Assembly: GCA_016714985.1 (NCBI GenBank)
Contig: JADKBS010000003.1
Span: 539,660 to 603,659 of the forward strand
Direction of reading: 5' to 3'
Source of the DNA: Saprospiraceae bacterium
GTDB taxonomy: Bacteria; Bacteroidota; Bacteroidia; Chitinophagales; Saprospiraceae
DNA: 64,000 nt
The notes under the pieces were generated by a model that saw nothing but the letters and a program-made list of their open reading frames with translations, was not told the origin of the DNA and did no database searches. Each line of letters starts with the position of its first letter. Position 1 is the first letter of the stretch. The translations under genes and the position numbers were made by a program. Shown here one piece after another: positions 38,701 through 47,435 of the stretch.

Positions 38701-38893
38701 GGTAATGGTTGTTCGTTTTGCGCTAGTTTGGCCAAAATTAGAAATTACTTAAAAATAACCCTTATTAGATTTTTTGAAGGAATTCGGCTCAACTTTGTAT
38801 GACAAAAGTCACCTTGATGTTTCGGAAGGCACCTTACCGCTTGGTATGACTAGCCCCTGGAATAGCAATCTTGACTTATCATCCCTCCATCGC

Positions 38894-39409
38894 ATGAGAA
38901 AATGCTACGCATGGCTGCTGCTTTTCGTGACCACGACCCAGTGGGTAGGCGGCCATTTATGCTTTGAGGTAAGCTATCTGATGGCGGAGGAACGGGCGAT
39001 GACCAGGCCAGAACAGGCCATTTCAGATGAGATTTTCAATGAAATGGGCATAGAAGCCAACGTGAACATACTGCCAAAAGGCCAGCGCCACCAATGGGGC
39101 TTGGATTATGGCAATTATTTTGCATTTGAGAAAACGGACAGTGCGGGAAATTCCGTTGCCTTCACGATAGACTACGGCTCCCGATCTGTAACTTGGGAAC
39201 AGGTGGCCGACCAAATGCCCGTAAAACAACAGGGCGATGCCGATTCAATGGCGTTGGCAAAGTTCCTTTTTGGCTTATTTTTCTTTGAACCACCAAGCCA
39301 TTTATACGCCCAAAAGAAGCGCCAAATTGCTCCCAATTTCAGCCTGTGCAATATACATGGGCGTTTGAACACCCAACCTACCTCGCCTCCTCCTGACCTC
39401 TATTGTTGA
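38894..39409 (+). CDS. Hypothetical exported protein
   Basis: 171 residues from ATG 38894 (MRKCYAWLLLFVTTTQWVGG, a signal-peptide-like start; the open frame reaches 38774, but upstream codons look non-coding). Contains EVSYLMAEERAMTRPEQ, a charged middle, and ends QIAPNFSLCNIHGRLNTQPTSPPPDLYC. The NTQPTSPPPDL tail is a pattern I associate with small Bacteroidota proteins next to outer-membrane genes; function unknown. A CAACTTTG sequence at 38790 may be its promoter. Confidence 0.6.
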   Translation: MRKCYAWLLLFVTTTQWVGGHLCFEVSYLMAEERAMTRPEQAISDEIFNEMGIEANVNILPKGQRHQWGLDYGNYFAFEKTDSAGNSVAFTIDYGSRSVTWEQVADQMPVKQQGDADSMALAKFLFGLFFFEPPSHLYAQKKRQIAPNFSLCNIHGRLNTQPTSPPPDLYC

Positions 39410-39536
39410 TAAGGTATCCTTAAAATCTATTGACTGGGTTCGCCGTTGGCAAAAGCTTTAGCCAAGGCAATCATTCTTATCAAGCCCGCATGGTGTTGGA
39501 ATATCCTTCACGATGCGCAAAACCTGTTTATCAACA

Positions 39537-40742
39537 ATGAAATTCAACATTTTTACCACCATAGCGCTTTGCGCAAGTCTTCTATTGCTGAATGAAAATC
39601 TAACGGCGCAAGGTTGTGTCGCCATTCGAAACATGGGCTGCTCGGGCACGACTATCGGCGGCAACAATTCCGCATTCCTTGGAAAAGGCGATTTTCAGTT
39701 TATCACCAACTATCGCTATTTCAAGTCGTTCCGCCATTTCAGGGGGTCGCACGAGGAGACGGCAAGGGTAGAGAACAACACGGAAGTCATCAACAAGGCA
39801 CATTCCGTTGACCTCGGCATCGCTTATGCCGTTTCCAACCGCCTTTCCCTGCTGGCCACGCTTCCCATCAATTTCAACGACCGCTCCTCGCTGTATGAAC
39901 ATTATGGTAACCCAAAGGCCGATCCTGCTCAAAATCCGCTTGGCTGGTCGCATTCCCGCTTCCATACGGGTTCTAATGGCATCGGCGACCTGCGGGTGAC
40001 AGGTTCCTACTGGCTGATGGACCCCGACAAGGGTGGCAGGGGCAATATCGCACTCGGCGTGGGTGTAAAGGCGCCTACTGGCAACGAAGAAGTAAAGGGC
40101 AATTTTCACAAACTGACTGCTACTGGGCAAGATACCATCATCAACAAGTACGTTGACCAATCCATCCAACTGGGCGATGGCGGCTGGGGCTTTTCCTTGG
40201 AAACCCAGGGCTACCTCGCTTTTTCACAGCGTGCGAACGTCTATTTCAGCGGCTTTTATATGTTCACGCCACAAGAACACAACGGCGTTGCCCGCCAGGC
40301 GGTCACCACCGAGTATCCGAAAAGCATCGTGAACTATTTCTCCATTCCTGACCAGTTCGCAGCGAGGGTGGGCGTGGGCTACGCATTGCTTCCCATGCAC
40401 GGCTTGGCGATGAACCTTGGTGGTAGGGTAGAAGGCGTTGCCTCAGAAGACCTTATCGGTGGCAAGGGAGGCTACCGCCGTCCTGGCTATGTGGTTTCAG
40501 TGGAACCTGGCCTTTCATGGTCGCACCAAAACTTGAACATCTCGCTGAACGTACCTGTGGCCGTTTACCGCAACCGCACCAAGAGCGTGAGCGACAAGGC
40601 CATCGGCAACGGCCAGCATGGCGATGCCGCTTTTGCGGACTACCTGATTTCTGTCAGTATGGCTTATCGCTTCGGCGGCAAACATGGTATGATGCCCACC
40701 GTGGAAGGTAAGTTCAAAGATGTGCAGCCTTCAAAGCATTGA
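39537..40742 (+). CDS. Outer-membrane beta-barrel-type protein
   Basis: 401 residues from ATG 39537 (MKFNIFTTIALCASLLLLNENLTAQ, signal peptide). The mature part has alternating beta-strand patterns of an outer-membrane barrel: DFQFITNYRYFKSFRHF, HSVDLGIAYAVSNRLSLLATLPIN, NIALGVGVKAPTG, GFSLETQGYLAFSQRANVYFSG, ending SVSMAYRFGG. This resembles the transporter/phenol-degradation-MetA-like barrels. The N-terminus CVAIRNMGCSGT is distinctive. A second barrel-type gene and a PAP2-type gene follow on the same strand, so a three-gene cluster is likely, although a 240-nt inverted-repeat structure separates the first two. Confidence 0.7.
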   Translation: MKFNIFTTIALCASLLLLNENLTAQGCVAIRNMGCSGTTIGGNNSAFLGKGDFQFITNYRYFKSFRHFRGSHEETARVENNTEVINKAHSVDLGIAYAVSNRLSLLATLPINFNDRSSLYEHYGNPKADPAQNPLGWSHSRFHTGSNGIGDLRVTGSYWLMDPDKGGRGNIALGVGVKAPTGNEEVKGNFHKLTATGQDTIINKYVDQSIQLGDGGWGFSLETQGYLAFSQRANVYFSGFYMFTPQEHNGVARQAVTTEYPKSIVNYFSIPDQFAARVGVGYALLPMHGLAMNLGGRVEGVASEDLIGGKGGYRRPGYVVSVEPGLSWSHQNLNISLNVPVAVYRNRTKSVSDKAIGNGQHGDAAFADYLISVSMAYRFGGKHGMMPTVEGKFKDVQPSKH

Positions 40743-40763
40743 TTTTCCAAAAAATAAGGAGGT

Positions 40764-41000
40764 AAGTTAGGAGGCAACTTTGAGTTTAATGTCGTCAACT
40801 TAGCGCCAGTACCTTGTTTTGATTGACGATTGTTGATTACATGATTGTTGATTTTTGATGTGATGGCAGATGGTTCATTGACATTTGACGGCCATTTTCA
40901 ATTTCCTATCTTACATTACCATCAACAATCATGTAATCGTCAATTAACAATCAAAACACCTAAAGTTGACGACATTAAACTTTGAGTTACCTCCTAACTT
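40764..41000. repeat. Nested inverted repeat of about 237 nt
   Basis: Outer arms 40764-40802 and about 40962-41000 pair almost throughout (aagttaggagg, tttaatgtcgtcaactt). Inner arms 40816-40852 and 40921-40957 also pair (gttttgattg, attacatgattgttgat). The whole spacer can fold into one long hairpin. The right arm runs up to about 40 bases before the next ATG. Confidence 0.85.
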
Positions 41001-41038
41001 CTGACCATGTCACCTTGATTTTCAATATGTATTTCAAC

Positions 41039-42001
41039 ATGAATTCAAATTCACTTAAAACACTGGTTGTCAGCGGATTGCTATTTATGCTGGCCATTCC
41101 AAAAACTGCCATCTCCCAGACGCCCAACGATGCCATCATGATGGAAAAGGGACAACTCTGCGTTGCCGCCATCTATGGCCACGACAGTTGGGATGAGTAT
41201 TGGGAAGGCACCCGAAAGCGCAGCAACGGCAATATCGGCACCTTTACCCGTCAGTCGGTCATGGGCATGTTCTCACTTGGCATTACCGATAAAATCAACC
41301 TGCTAGGGGGACTGCCGTGGATGAAAACTGCTCCCAGTGCTGGTCAGATGAAAGGAGTGAAAGGCTTGCAGGACTGGGGACTTTGGTTGAAAGCCAAGGC
41401 CGTTGAAGTTCCAATTGGCAAAGGCTCTATCGGCCTCTACCCTGTAATTGGCCTCACTGGCCCTGCCTCCAATTATGCGGTGGACTACCTGCCATTCGCT
41501 CTCGGCTTCGGCGCTTACGAGCTGATGGGTCGGGGCATCGTCATTTACGAGCACGAGAAAGGCTTCTACCTGCGGGGCAGCTACGGCTACCATTTGCGCA
41601 GCAACACCGAAATAGAGCGGGACTACTATTATATCCCCAACTCGGGCAATGTGTATAGCAGCACGGTGGACATGCCCAATGCCACCTCCTTCTCCGCTAC
41701 CCTCGGTGCGATGCTGCTCAAAAACAACCTGAAAGCGGAGGCCACCTACGAAGGCATGAACACGCTCGGCGGCGCCGACATCCGGCTGCATGACATGCCC
41801 TTCCCGTCCAACAACATGGACATGACAAGGGCTGGACTTAACCTACAGTACTACATTCCTTTGGGCAATGGTCATATCATCAGCGTGATAGCTGGCGGCT
41901 GGCAAGTGCTCACGGGCCGCAACATGGGACAGTCCACGACCTACATGGGTGGGTTGACCTACCAGTTTGGTGTTTTTGGTAAAAAGAACGCAACGAATTA
42001 A
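41039..42001 (+). CDS. Second outer-membrane beta-barrel-type protein
   Basis: 320 residues from ATG 41039; the open frame starts at 40982, but that part lies in the inverted repeat. Signal peptide MNSNSLKTLVVSGLLFMLAIPKTAISQ. The mature protein has barrel-like strands: QSVMGMFSLGITDKINLLGG, KGSIGLYPVIGLTGPAS, GFYLRGSYGYHLRSNTEIE, ATSFSATLGAMLLKNNLKAEAT, ending TTYMGGLTYQFGVFGKK. It probably sits in the outer membrane; transport or structural role unknown. It precedes the PAP2-type gene by 54 bases, so they are likely co-transcribed. Confidence 0.7.
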   Translation: MNSNSLKTLVVSGLLFMLAIPKTAISQTPNDAIMMEKGQLCVAAIYGHDSWDEYWEGTRKRSNGNIGTFTRQSVMGMFSLGITDKINLLGGLPWMKTAPSAGQMKGVKGLQDWGLWLKAKAVEVPIGKGSIGLYPVIGLTGPASNYAVDYLPFALGFGAYELMGRGIVIYEHEKGFYLRGSYGYHLRSNTEIERDYYYIPNSGNVYSSTVDMPNATSFSATLGAMLLKNNLKAEATYEGMNTLGGADIRLHDMPFPSNNMDMTRAGLNLQYYIPLGNGHIISVIAGGWQVLTGRNMGQSTTYMGGLTYQFGVFGKKNATN

Positions 42002-42055
42002 AAAAAACCTGCCTTCCCAAACTGGTGGAGGCTATCACTATAAATCTAAAATTTG

Positions 42056-42859
42056 ATGAAAAAGATATTTTCCTTTGGAATAGTGGCACTCGTCGTACTG
42101 ACGGTGTTCCAGGCCTGCGAGAAGGACTTGCCCACAAACCTTGAATTTTCCCCGTACAATTTTGAAAGCTTGGATGAAGATGGCGGCACCTGGAAACCCG
42201 TGTTGCTTGACAGTGCAACGGTCATTGGCATTCCCGCACCCGAAGACGTAAGCTCGGCAGCCTACCAAGCCGAACTGGCCGACCTGAAGGCTGCATCTTC
42301 CAACCTGACCTCTGAACAAGAGAAGGCCGTAGCCCATTGGGCGGGTGATGGCCTCGTGCGTTGGAACGAAGTTGCAAGGGAACTGGCGGCAAAGTACAAC
42401 CTGCCCCCTCCTCCCAAACCTGACGGAACTTATGGTGCGCCCGACCCTACTAACCCCAGCAGCATCCCTAATTTCCCGTTTGCACACCCGCCTTATGCCT
42501 GCCGGATGTTTGCCTACTGGAGCATTGCCCAGTTTGATGCACTCATTGCCGCATGGCACTATAAATACGAATATAACCGCCCTGCCGCCTACAAAACGGA
42601 CGCCAGCATCAGTACGTACTTACCGCAGAACGACCTGCCGGGCTACCCCGCTGACGGAGCCGTGGTAGCTGCCGTTTCGAAGCGCATCCTGTCTGCTATG
42701 TTCCCGCTCGAAAAGGCATATATCGAAGAATTGGCCACCGAGCACCTCAACAGTTTGCAGTGGGCGGTATCAGCACAGAGAGCGACATCGTATGGGGCGA
42801 CTCCCTCGGTCGTGGTGTCGCTGGCAAGTTTCTCGCCCGTGCAGGGTCGGATGGCATGA
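42056..42859 (+). CDS. PAP2/vanadium-haloperoxidase-type lipoprotein, N-terminal part; frameshift near 42762
   Basis: ATG 42056 gives MKKIFSFGIVALVVLTVFQACEKD, a lipoprotein signal with Cys21. The following 215 residues match the N-terminal helical part of bacterial acid phosphatase/vanadium-dependent haloperoxidase proteins (AVAHWAGDGLVRWNEVARELA, KYEYNRPAAYKTD, YPADGAVVAAVSKRIL). The frame is good to about 42762 (EHLNSLQWA), then becomes noise to 42859, while the -1 frame carries on the protein. One lost G in gcggtatc would restore a single frame. Confidence 0.8.
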   Translation: MKKIFSFGIVALVVLTVFQACEKDLPTNLEFSPYNFESLDEDGGTWKPVLLDSATVIGIPAPEDVSSAAYQAELADLKAASSNLTSEQEKAVAHWAGDGLVRWNEVARELAAKYNLPPPPKPDGTYGAPDPTNPSSIPNFPFAHPPYACRMFAYWSIAQFDALIAAWHYKYEYNRPAAYKTDASISTYLPQNDLPGYPADGAVVAAVSKRILSAMFPLEKAYIEELATEHLNSLQWAVSAQRATSYGATPSVVVSLASFSPVQGRMA

Positions 42860-43596
42860 AGGCCGCTCAAACGCCCAAGCCTATCTCTGATTCTCTTCGA
42901 GTAGCAGCGAAGGATAAATGGGGCTGGCAATGGGACAACCTCGAATCCCCAGCAAGGCCCGTGGGTATCACGCCTTTTTTTGGCCGTGTAAAGCCTTGGT
43001 GCATCCCCAGTGTAGAGGCTGTGCGGCCCCCAGTTCCACCGGCCCCCGGTTCTGTAGCGTTTAATGTGGCAGCTGAAGAGCTAAAAGAGATTGGCAAAGG
43101 CTTGTCGAATGAGCAGCGTAAAATCGCCAATTTCTGGGCAGATGGCCCCAGCACTTACACGCCGCCGGGCCACTGGAACCGCTTCGCTTGCAACGAAATT
43201 GTTGGTTATAAGCTAAGCCCAATCAGGGCTGCCCGTGTATTGGCCTACATGAACATGGCCATCATGGATGCAGGAATTAGTTGCTGGGATACCAAGTATT
43301 ACTATCACTATGCTAGGCCAATTCAGGCAATTGAAGGCTTCAAGACGATACTCGGTACGCCAAACTTCCCAGCCTATACCTCTGGGCACTCCACTTTTTC
43401 AGCTGCCGCCGCAACGGTGCTGGGGCATTTCTTCCCAGCCGAAGCTGCGAAGTTTGACAATTGGGCAAGGGAGGCTGGCGAGTCACGCATTTATGGCGGC
43501 ATCCACTTCCGGTTTGACTCAGAAATGGGCAACACGCAGGGCAAGGCTTGTGGCGGTTACACCATTGACGTCGCAAAAGCCGACGGTGGCGAATAA
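42760..43596 (+). CDS. PAP2/vanadium-haloperoxidase-type lipoprotein, C-terminal catalytic part
   Basis: Continues the gene from 42056 after the frameshift (GGISTESDIVWGDSLGRGV). The acid-phosphatase/haloperoxidase signature is complete: KYYYHYARP (first Lys/Arg-Pro motif), AYTSGHSTFSAAAATVLG (the SGHS motif with catalytic His) and SRIYGGIHFRFD (third motif with Arg and His). Together the two parts would make about 510 residues, a normal length for this family. It acts in the periplasm or at the outer membrane as phosphatase or haloperoxidase; which cannot be told. A terminator follows. Confidence 0.85.
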   Translation: MGGISTESDIVWGDSLGRGVAGKFLARAGSDGMKAAQTPKPISDSLRVAAKDKWGWQWDNLESPARPVGITPFFGRVKPWCIPSVEAVRPPVPPAPGSVAFNVAAEELKEIGKGLSNEQRKIANFWADGPSTYTPPGHWNRFACNEIVGYKLSPIRAARVLAYMNMAIMDAGISCWDTKYYYHYARPIQAIEGFKTILGTPNFPAYTSGHSTFSAAAATVLGHFFPAEAAKFDNWAREAGESRIYGGIHFRFDSEMGNTQGKACGGYTIDVAKADGGE

Positions 43597-43629
43597 TTTT
43601 TGACACACCAAGCCAAATGAAGAATGAAG

Positions 43630-43672
43630 AACGGCCTGTCGGAGCAATTCCGGCAGGCCGTCGTTTTTTTTA
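43630..43672 (+). terminator. Rho-independent terminator
   Basis: Arms acggcctgtcgg (43631-43642) and ccggcaggccgt (43650-43661), loop agcaatt, then cg and eight T. Confidence 0.9.
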
Positions 43673-43680
43673 GGGAGCTA

Positions 43681-43762
43681 GCTACTAGTTGCTACTTGAT
43701 GCTGGATACTTGATTTCTGCGCACATCCAGTATCCAGTATCCAGTAGCATCCAGCATCCAGC
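43681..43762. repeat. Word-type array (tccagtatccagcatcc)
   Basis: Repeated atccagt/atccagc words on the right and their complements (gctggatact) on the left, between convergent genes. It can fold as a hairpin. Confidence 0.7.
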
Positions 43763-43765
43763 ACC

Positions 43766-44752
43766 TCAATTCCCAAACCCCTCGCTGTTGAAGTACTCCT
43801 CCAGATGGCCATCACTGGCATTGTTGAGGTTGTCCTTGATTTTGATGACCAACTCGTTTTGGAAAGGCGTTGGGTCGGAAATCGGGCTTTGGTAGTAGAG
43901 GAAGTAAATACTGTTGGACAGGCTCTGTATTTCGGATTGAATGCTGGTGAACATTTGCTCCAAGCCAGCCGTGTCGTCCGCCTTGAAGTAGCGGTCGGGC
44001 ACCCTGGCGAGGTTCTTCAGCGCCGACTCGTCGAGGTCGGGGCTGGCGAGGGCAGCCACGTAGGCCCTGCGGCTGCCGAGGGCATCCAAGGCATCGGGCA
44101 GGGTGATGGTCTGTGAGGCGTTGTGCCTGCCGTCAGTGAAGATGACCAAGCTGCCGTCCACGATGCCATCAATGGAATAATTGTCTTCCCAGAGGTCGGC
44201 CACGTCAATGACGGCGCCGTAAAGGTTGGTCGAGTTGACAAGTCCGGTCTCAGGCAGGCTTTCAATGGCAGCGAGCAATTCCGTTTTGTTCTTGGTGAAC
44301 CCCTGTACAAGTTTCGTTTCTGAATCAAAGGTATAAATGGCGATTTGCTGCTCCGGCAGCTTCATTTCCACGAGCGAGCGGGCAGCGGCCTTTATCTGCG
44401 GCACCATGCCTTCCACGCTTCGGGTGATGTCGAGCAGCAGCACGGTCTTCAGCTCGAAGGGGATGGAACTGATGCCCACCCGCAGGTCGGCCTCGGAGTC
44501 AATGCTGCCCTTGTTTTCGGTGACGATAAAATCCTCTTTTTTCAGGGATGAAACGCCCTTGCCATCGTAGTCGGTAACTTGGAAGAGCACCTGTACCATG
44601 CGCTCCTTGGGCACCACGCCCACCTCGAAGGTCTTCATTCGGTAGAATTTCGTGAGGTCGGTGGGCAGGGAATCGTCGTCCTTTTTGCAGCCAGCGGCTG
44701 CGATGAAAAGGAACAAAACGGCAAATTTGGCGAGGGTGGAAATGGATTTCAT
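43766..44752 (-). CDS. VWA-domain lipoprotein
   Basis: 328 residues. Lipoprotein signal FAVLFLFIAAAGCKKDDD (Cys22 followed by KKDDD). A VWA domain covers about 98-300: VLLLDITRSVEG (MIDAS motif as DxTxS rather than DxSxS), NSTNLYGAVIDV, SLVIFTDGRHNAS. The MIDAS is plausibly functional. It is surface or periplasmic and likely binds a protein partner through metal-dependent adhesion; no partner is identifiable. It is transcribed towards the PAP2 gene and shares its terminator region. Confidence 0.88.
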   Translation of the reverse strand: MKSISTLAKFAVLFLFIAAAGCKKDDDSLPTDLTKFYRMKTFEVGVVPKERMVQVLFQVTDYDGKGVSSLKKEDFIVTENKGSIDSEADLRVGISSIPFELKTVLLLDITRSVEGMVPQIKAAARSLVEMKLPEQQIAIYTFDSETKLVQGFTKNKTELLAAIESLPETGLVNSTNLYGAVIDVADLWEDNYSIDGIVDGSLVIFTDGRHNASQTITLPDALDALGSRRAYVAALASPDLDESALKNLARVPDRYFKADDTAGLEQMFTSIQSEIQSLSNSIYFLYYQSPISDPTPFQNELVIKIKDNLNNASDGHLEEYFNSEGFGN

Positions 44753-44930
44753 GCGATGTGATTTTTAGCTTAAACGATGCCGATGCCCGGTTTTGTTTTA
44801 CGGGAAGTGTTAAAACCTTTGGCAAGCGGAATAAAGAGGCGATTCCCTTTCCATGCTTCACAAACGCTGAAGTGTTTTAAGGAAAACTTAACCGCTCCAC
44901 ACCAATGATGCCGCCAAGTGCCCTCTTCCC

Positions 44931-45929
44931 TTACCCGTTCATTTTCTTCGCCACAAAAACAAAGCCACCGACGAGTGCCAGTGCCAATAAACCCCAAGTA
45001 ATTAATCCGGGCTGCTTCTGAACGGTCTTGTCTGTTTGCGGCGCTTCGCTATCGGTTGTCAGCCCTTTCACCACCGTATCCGTATTGTATTTCAGCATCT
45101 CGTAATAGGAAGGGGCCTCGCTGCCTTTCTCGCCGATGGAGTCCGAGTACAGTTTGCCGCCGATGCGCACTTTGTTGTCCTTGGCAATTTGCGACAGCAG
45201 CTTTGGGTTCACCGTGGTCTCGACGAAAACAGCTGGGATGCCGCTCTCCTGTATGACCTTCGCCAATCGTACCATATCGGACGTCTGTGCCTCGGCGTCG
45301 GTGGAGATGCCCAGCACGGATTCCAGGCGCAGGCCGTAGCGTTTGCCGTAGTATTCAAAGGCATCGTGCGAGGTGATGAGGATGCGTCGCTGCGCCGGTA
45401 TTTTTTTTATTTGCTCCGCAATATAGGTGTCAAGCTCTTCCAACTGCTTACGATAAACCCCATAGTTGAACTCATAGACCTCCCGGTTGGCCGGGTCGAA
45501 TTCCACGAGGGCGTTCTTGATGTTTTCGATGTAAATCAGGCCATTGGCCGCCGACATCCAAGCGTGTGGGTCGCTGGAATTCTTGTTGGCCGAATGGATG
45601 GCCTCAATGCCCTCGGTGATGGTCACGACCTTGGCCTTGGTGTTCGCACTGGCGATGAGGTCGTCAAGCCAGCCCTCGAAGGTGAGTGCATTCCTTAGGA
45701 TGAGGTCGGCGTTGGCCACGAGCCGGGCATCGGCGGGCGTCGGTTCATAGATGTGCGGGTCGCCACCGATGGGTACGATGGTCTTCACGGCGACGTGTCC
45801 CCCGGCGATGTTCTCTGCCATGTCGGCGAAGATGGAGGCAGTTGCGAGCACGGTTTTTTGCGGGGTTTGCGCTAATAAAATGCTGTTAAAACAAAGTAAA
45901 ATCAGGGTTGAAATGGTCGCTGTTTTCAT
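44931..45929 (-). CDS. Metal (Zn/Mn) ABC transporter substrate-binding protein
   Basis: 332 residues. Signal peptide (ATISTLILLCFNSILLAQ). Cluster 9 (ZnuA/MntA/TroA) features: VLATASIFADMAENIAGG, VPIGGDPHIYEPTPADA (first ligand His), DPHAWMSAANG (second His), RRILITSHDAFEYYGKRYGL (third His) and PAVFVETTVNPKLL (acidic ligand). The C-terminus carries an unusual extra hydrophobic helix (ITWGLLALALVGGFVFVAKK), so the protein may be membrane-anchored. No permease or ATPase gene is adjacent. A DtxR/MntR-type regulator lies upstream on the same strand, separated by a large palindromic structure, which favours Mn or Fe/Zn control (inference). Confidence 0.9.
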   Translation of the reverse strand: MKTATISTLILLCFNSILLAQTPQKTVLATASIFADMAENIAGGHVAVKTIVPIGGDPHIYEPTPADARLVANADLILRNALTFEGWLDDLIASANTKAKVVTITEGIEAIHSANKNSSDPHAWMSAANGLIYIENIKNALVEFDPANREVYEFNYGVYRKQLEELDTYIAEQIKKIPAQRRILITSHDAFEYYGKRYGLRLESVLGISTDAEAQTSDMVRLAKVIQESGIPAVFVETTVNPKLLSQIAKDNKVRIGGKLYSDSIGEKGSEAPSYYEMLKYNTDTVVKGLTTDSEAPQTDKTVQKQPGLITWGLLALALVGGFVFVAKKMNG

Positions 45930-46032
45930 AAATACCTAATTTAACGTGAATTATGGCATTCACTCGCTGACTATCAAATCAGTTAGGCACGATTGAACCC
46001 ATTGGTTGAAATGCCAGAGCACCATTTTTCTG

Positions 46033-46200
46033 GCGCTTTGGCAGTTTCTGTGGTCGGTTAACCCAAGATGGAGAGGGAGATGAAAAAATGAAAAATTTTC
46101 ATTTTTTCATCTCCCTCTCCATCAGTGTTTTAGGGTGAAAAAATTTTTCTTTCACCCTAAAACACTGATTACTTGGGGCCACAAAAATTGCCAAAGCGCA
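46033..46200. repeat. Three-stem palindromic structure
   Basis: The outer stem pairs gcgctttggca-gtttctgtgg (about 46033-46053) with ccacaaaaattgccaaagcgc (about 46180-46200). Inside it lie two hairpins: a 57-nt palindrome with perfect 28-nt arms at 46067-46123, and a second with perfect 20-nt arms at 46121-46140 and 46150-46169. Folded, it is a three-way junction. It lies between the DtxR-type gene and the substrate-binding gene. Confidence 0.9.
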
Positions 46201-46264
46201 ATTTTTTTAGGCCACCGTCCACCGAACGAAAAAAGGCAGCCCGGCCTTGGCCGAAAGCTGCCCC

Positions 46265-46936
46265 TCATTTGGTTTTCTGCACGTAAAGGTTTTCGCAAAC
46301 CTTTTGTGAGAAAGTGTATTCGTCTTTTCCTTGCACGGCCACCCGCATGGAGCCGTCGTAGTCGAATTGCTCCAGCACTTGCAGGGCGGCGCCAAGCGAT
46401 ATTTGCACCCGGTCGAGGTATTGCAGGAACGATGCCTGCGACTCCTGTACGCCCACCACCACCGCCTTTTCGCCTACGGCCAGTGCCGATAGCTGTACCT
46501 GTTTGCGGCTCGCCATTCGCCCCTTCGTGTCGGGGATGGGATCGCCGTGCGGGTCGAACTTGGGGCGATCGAGGAAGGCATCGAGCCGCTCCACCAGTTC
46601 GCTGGACTGCACATGCTCTAGTTGCTCCGCAATATCGTGGACGGCATCCCAAGAGAAGCCCAGCTTCATCACCAGAAAGGTTTCCCAAAGCCGGTGCCGC
46701 CGCACGAGGTTGGTGGCAAGTTCGTTGCCCCGTTCGGTCAGCGAAGCGCCCCTGTGTTTTTCATAGTGCAAGAGGCCCTTTGCCGATAGCCGCTTCAGCA
46801 TGTCTGTCACGGAAGCTGCCGCCGTTCCAAGTACCGCTGCGATGGCATTCGTGCTTGCAGCCTTTCCACCATCGCTTTCGGTCAGTTTGAAGATGGTTTT
46901 GAGGTAGTTTTCCTCTGCTGGGGTAAGGATTTCCAT
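46265..46936 (-). CDS. DtxR/MntR-family metal-dependent transcriptional regulator
   Basis: 223 residues. N-terminal winged helix (TPAEENYLKTIFKLTES, TNAIAAVLGTAAASVTDMLKRL, LLHYEKHRGASLTERG). Dimerisation and metal-binding domain: RRHRLWETFLVMKLGFSWDAVHDIAEQLEHVQS (metal-ligand positions H, E, H), then FDPHGDPIPD. C-terminal FeoA/SH3-like domain (LSALAVGEKAVVVGV, LGAALQVLEQFDYDGS). Proteins of this type repress Mn or Fe uptake genes when metal is bound. The substrate-binding protein gene downstream is the natural target (inference). Confidence 0.93.
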   Translation of the reverse strand: MEILTPAEENYLKTIFKLTESDGGKAASTNAIAAVLGTAAASVTDMLKRLSAKGLLHYEKHRGASLTERGNELATNLVRRHRLWETFLVMKLGFSWDAVHDIAEQLEHVQSSELVERLDAFLDRPKFDPHGDPIPDTKGRMASRKQVQLSALAVGEKAVVVGVQESQASFLQYLDRVQISLGAALQVLEQFDYDGSMRVAVQGKDEYTFSQKVCENLYVQKTK

Positions 46937-47066
46937 AGGGTCTAAATATTTTGGGCGAAGGTAATGTTTTTTTAGGCTTGGCTAAAAATATTTTCGTTTT
47001 TTTTGAAAAATTGAAAATGGTGATAATCAATGCTTTCCGGCTTTCGAGGAAATGTTAAAGTAGATA

Positions 47067-47354
47067 ATGCTTGACGTGGTAGGGCGAGGGTATTTCGATT
47101 TGGCAGGTGCTCAGGCTATTTCGAGCCATTGGCAGATTTTGGGTCTCTCGGCAACTTCCCCCCGTCCCGACGGGCACATTTATATCAACGCCAACAATAG
47201 CATGAACAGTAAAGTCCTATTGCGGAGCAACCTAACTTGGCAGAATGGCGTGGCCATGCTCGATGCAAGCCACCTGCCACCCGGTATCTATCTGCTCCAT
47301 TTGGCCAACAAGGACGGGAGCAGACTGCCCGCCCAGAATTTGTCCATGGTGTGA
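47067..47354 (+). pseudogene. Orphan T9SS sorting-domain fragment
   Basis: 95 codons. The last 50 residues (NSMNSKVLLRSNLTW, ASHLPPGIYLLHLANKDG) match the end of a T9SS type A sorting domain. No passenger domain or signal peptide precedes it, so this is probably the relic of a larger gene. A hairpin terminator follows. Confidence 0.45.
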
Positions 47355-47395
47355 TAAAAAAAGCCCCCGCCAGCATTCGCTGACGAGGGCTTTTC
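47355..47395. terminator. Possible bidirectional terminator
   Basis: aaaagccc (47359-47366) pairs with gggctttt (47387-47394) with an inner cagc/gctg step. A-rich on the left and T-rich on the right, between convergent genes. Confidence 0.7.
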
Positions 47396-47435
47396 TGCAA
47401 TTTGTATTCCCTGCTTTTAGCCAAAAGCCAAAAGC

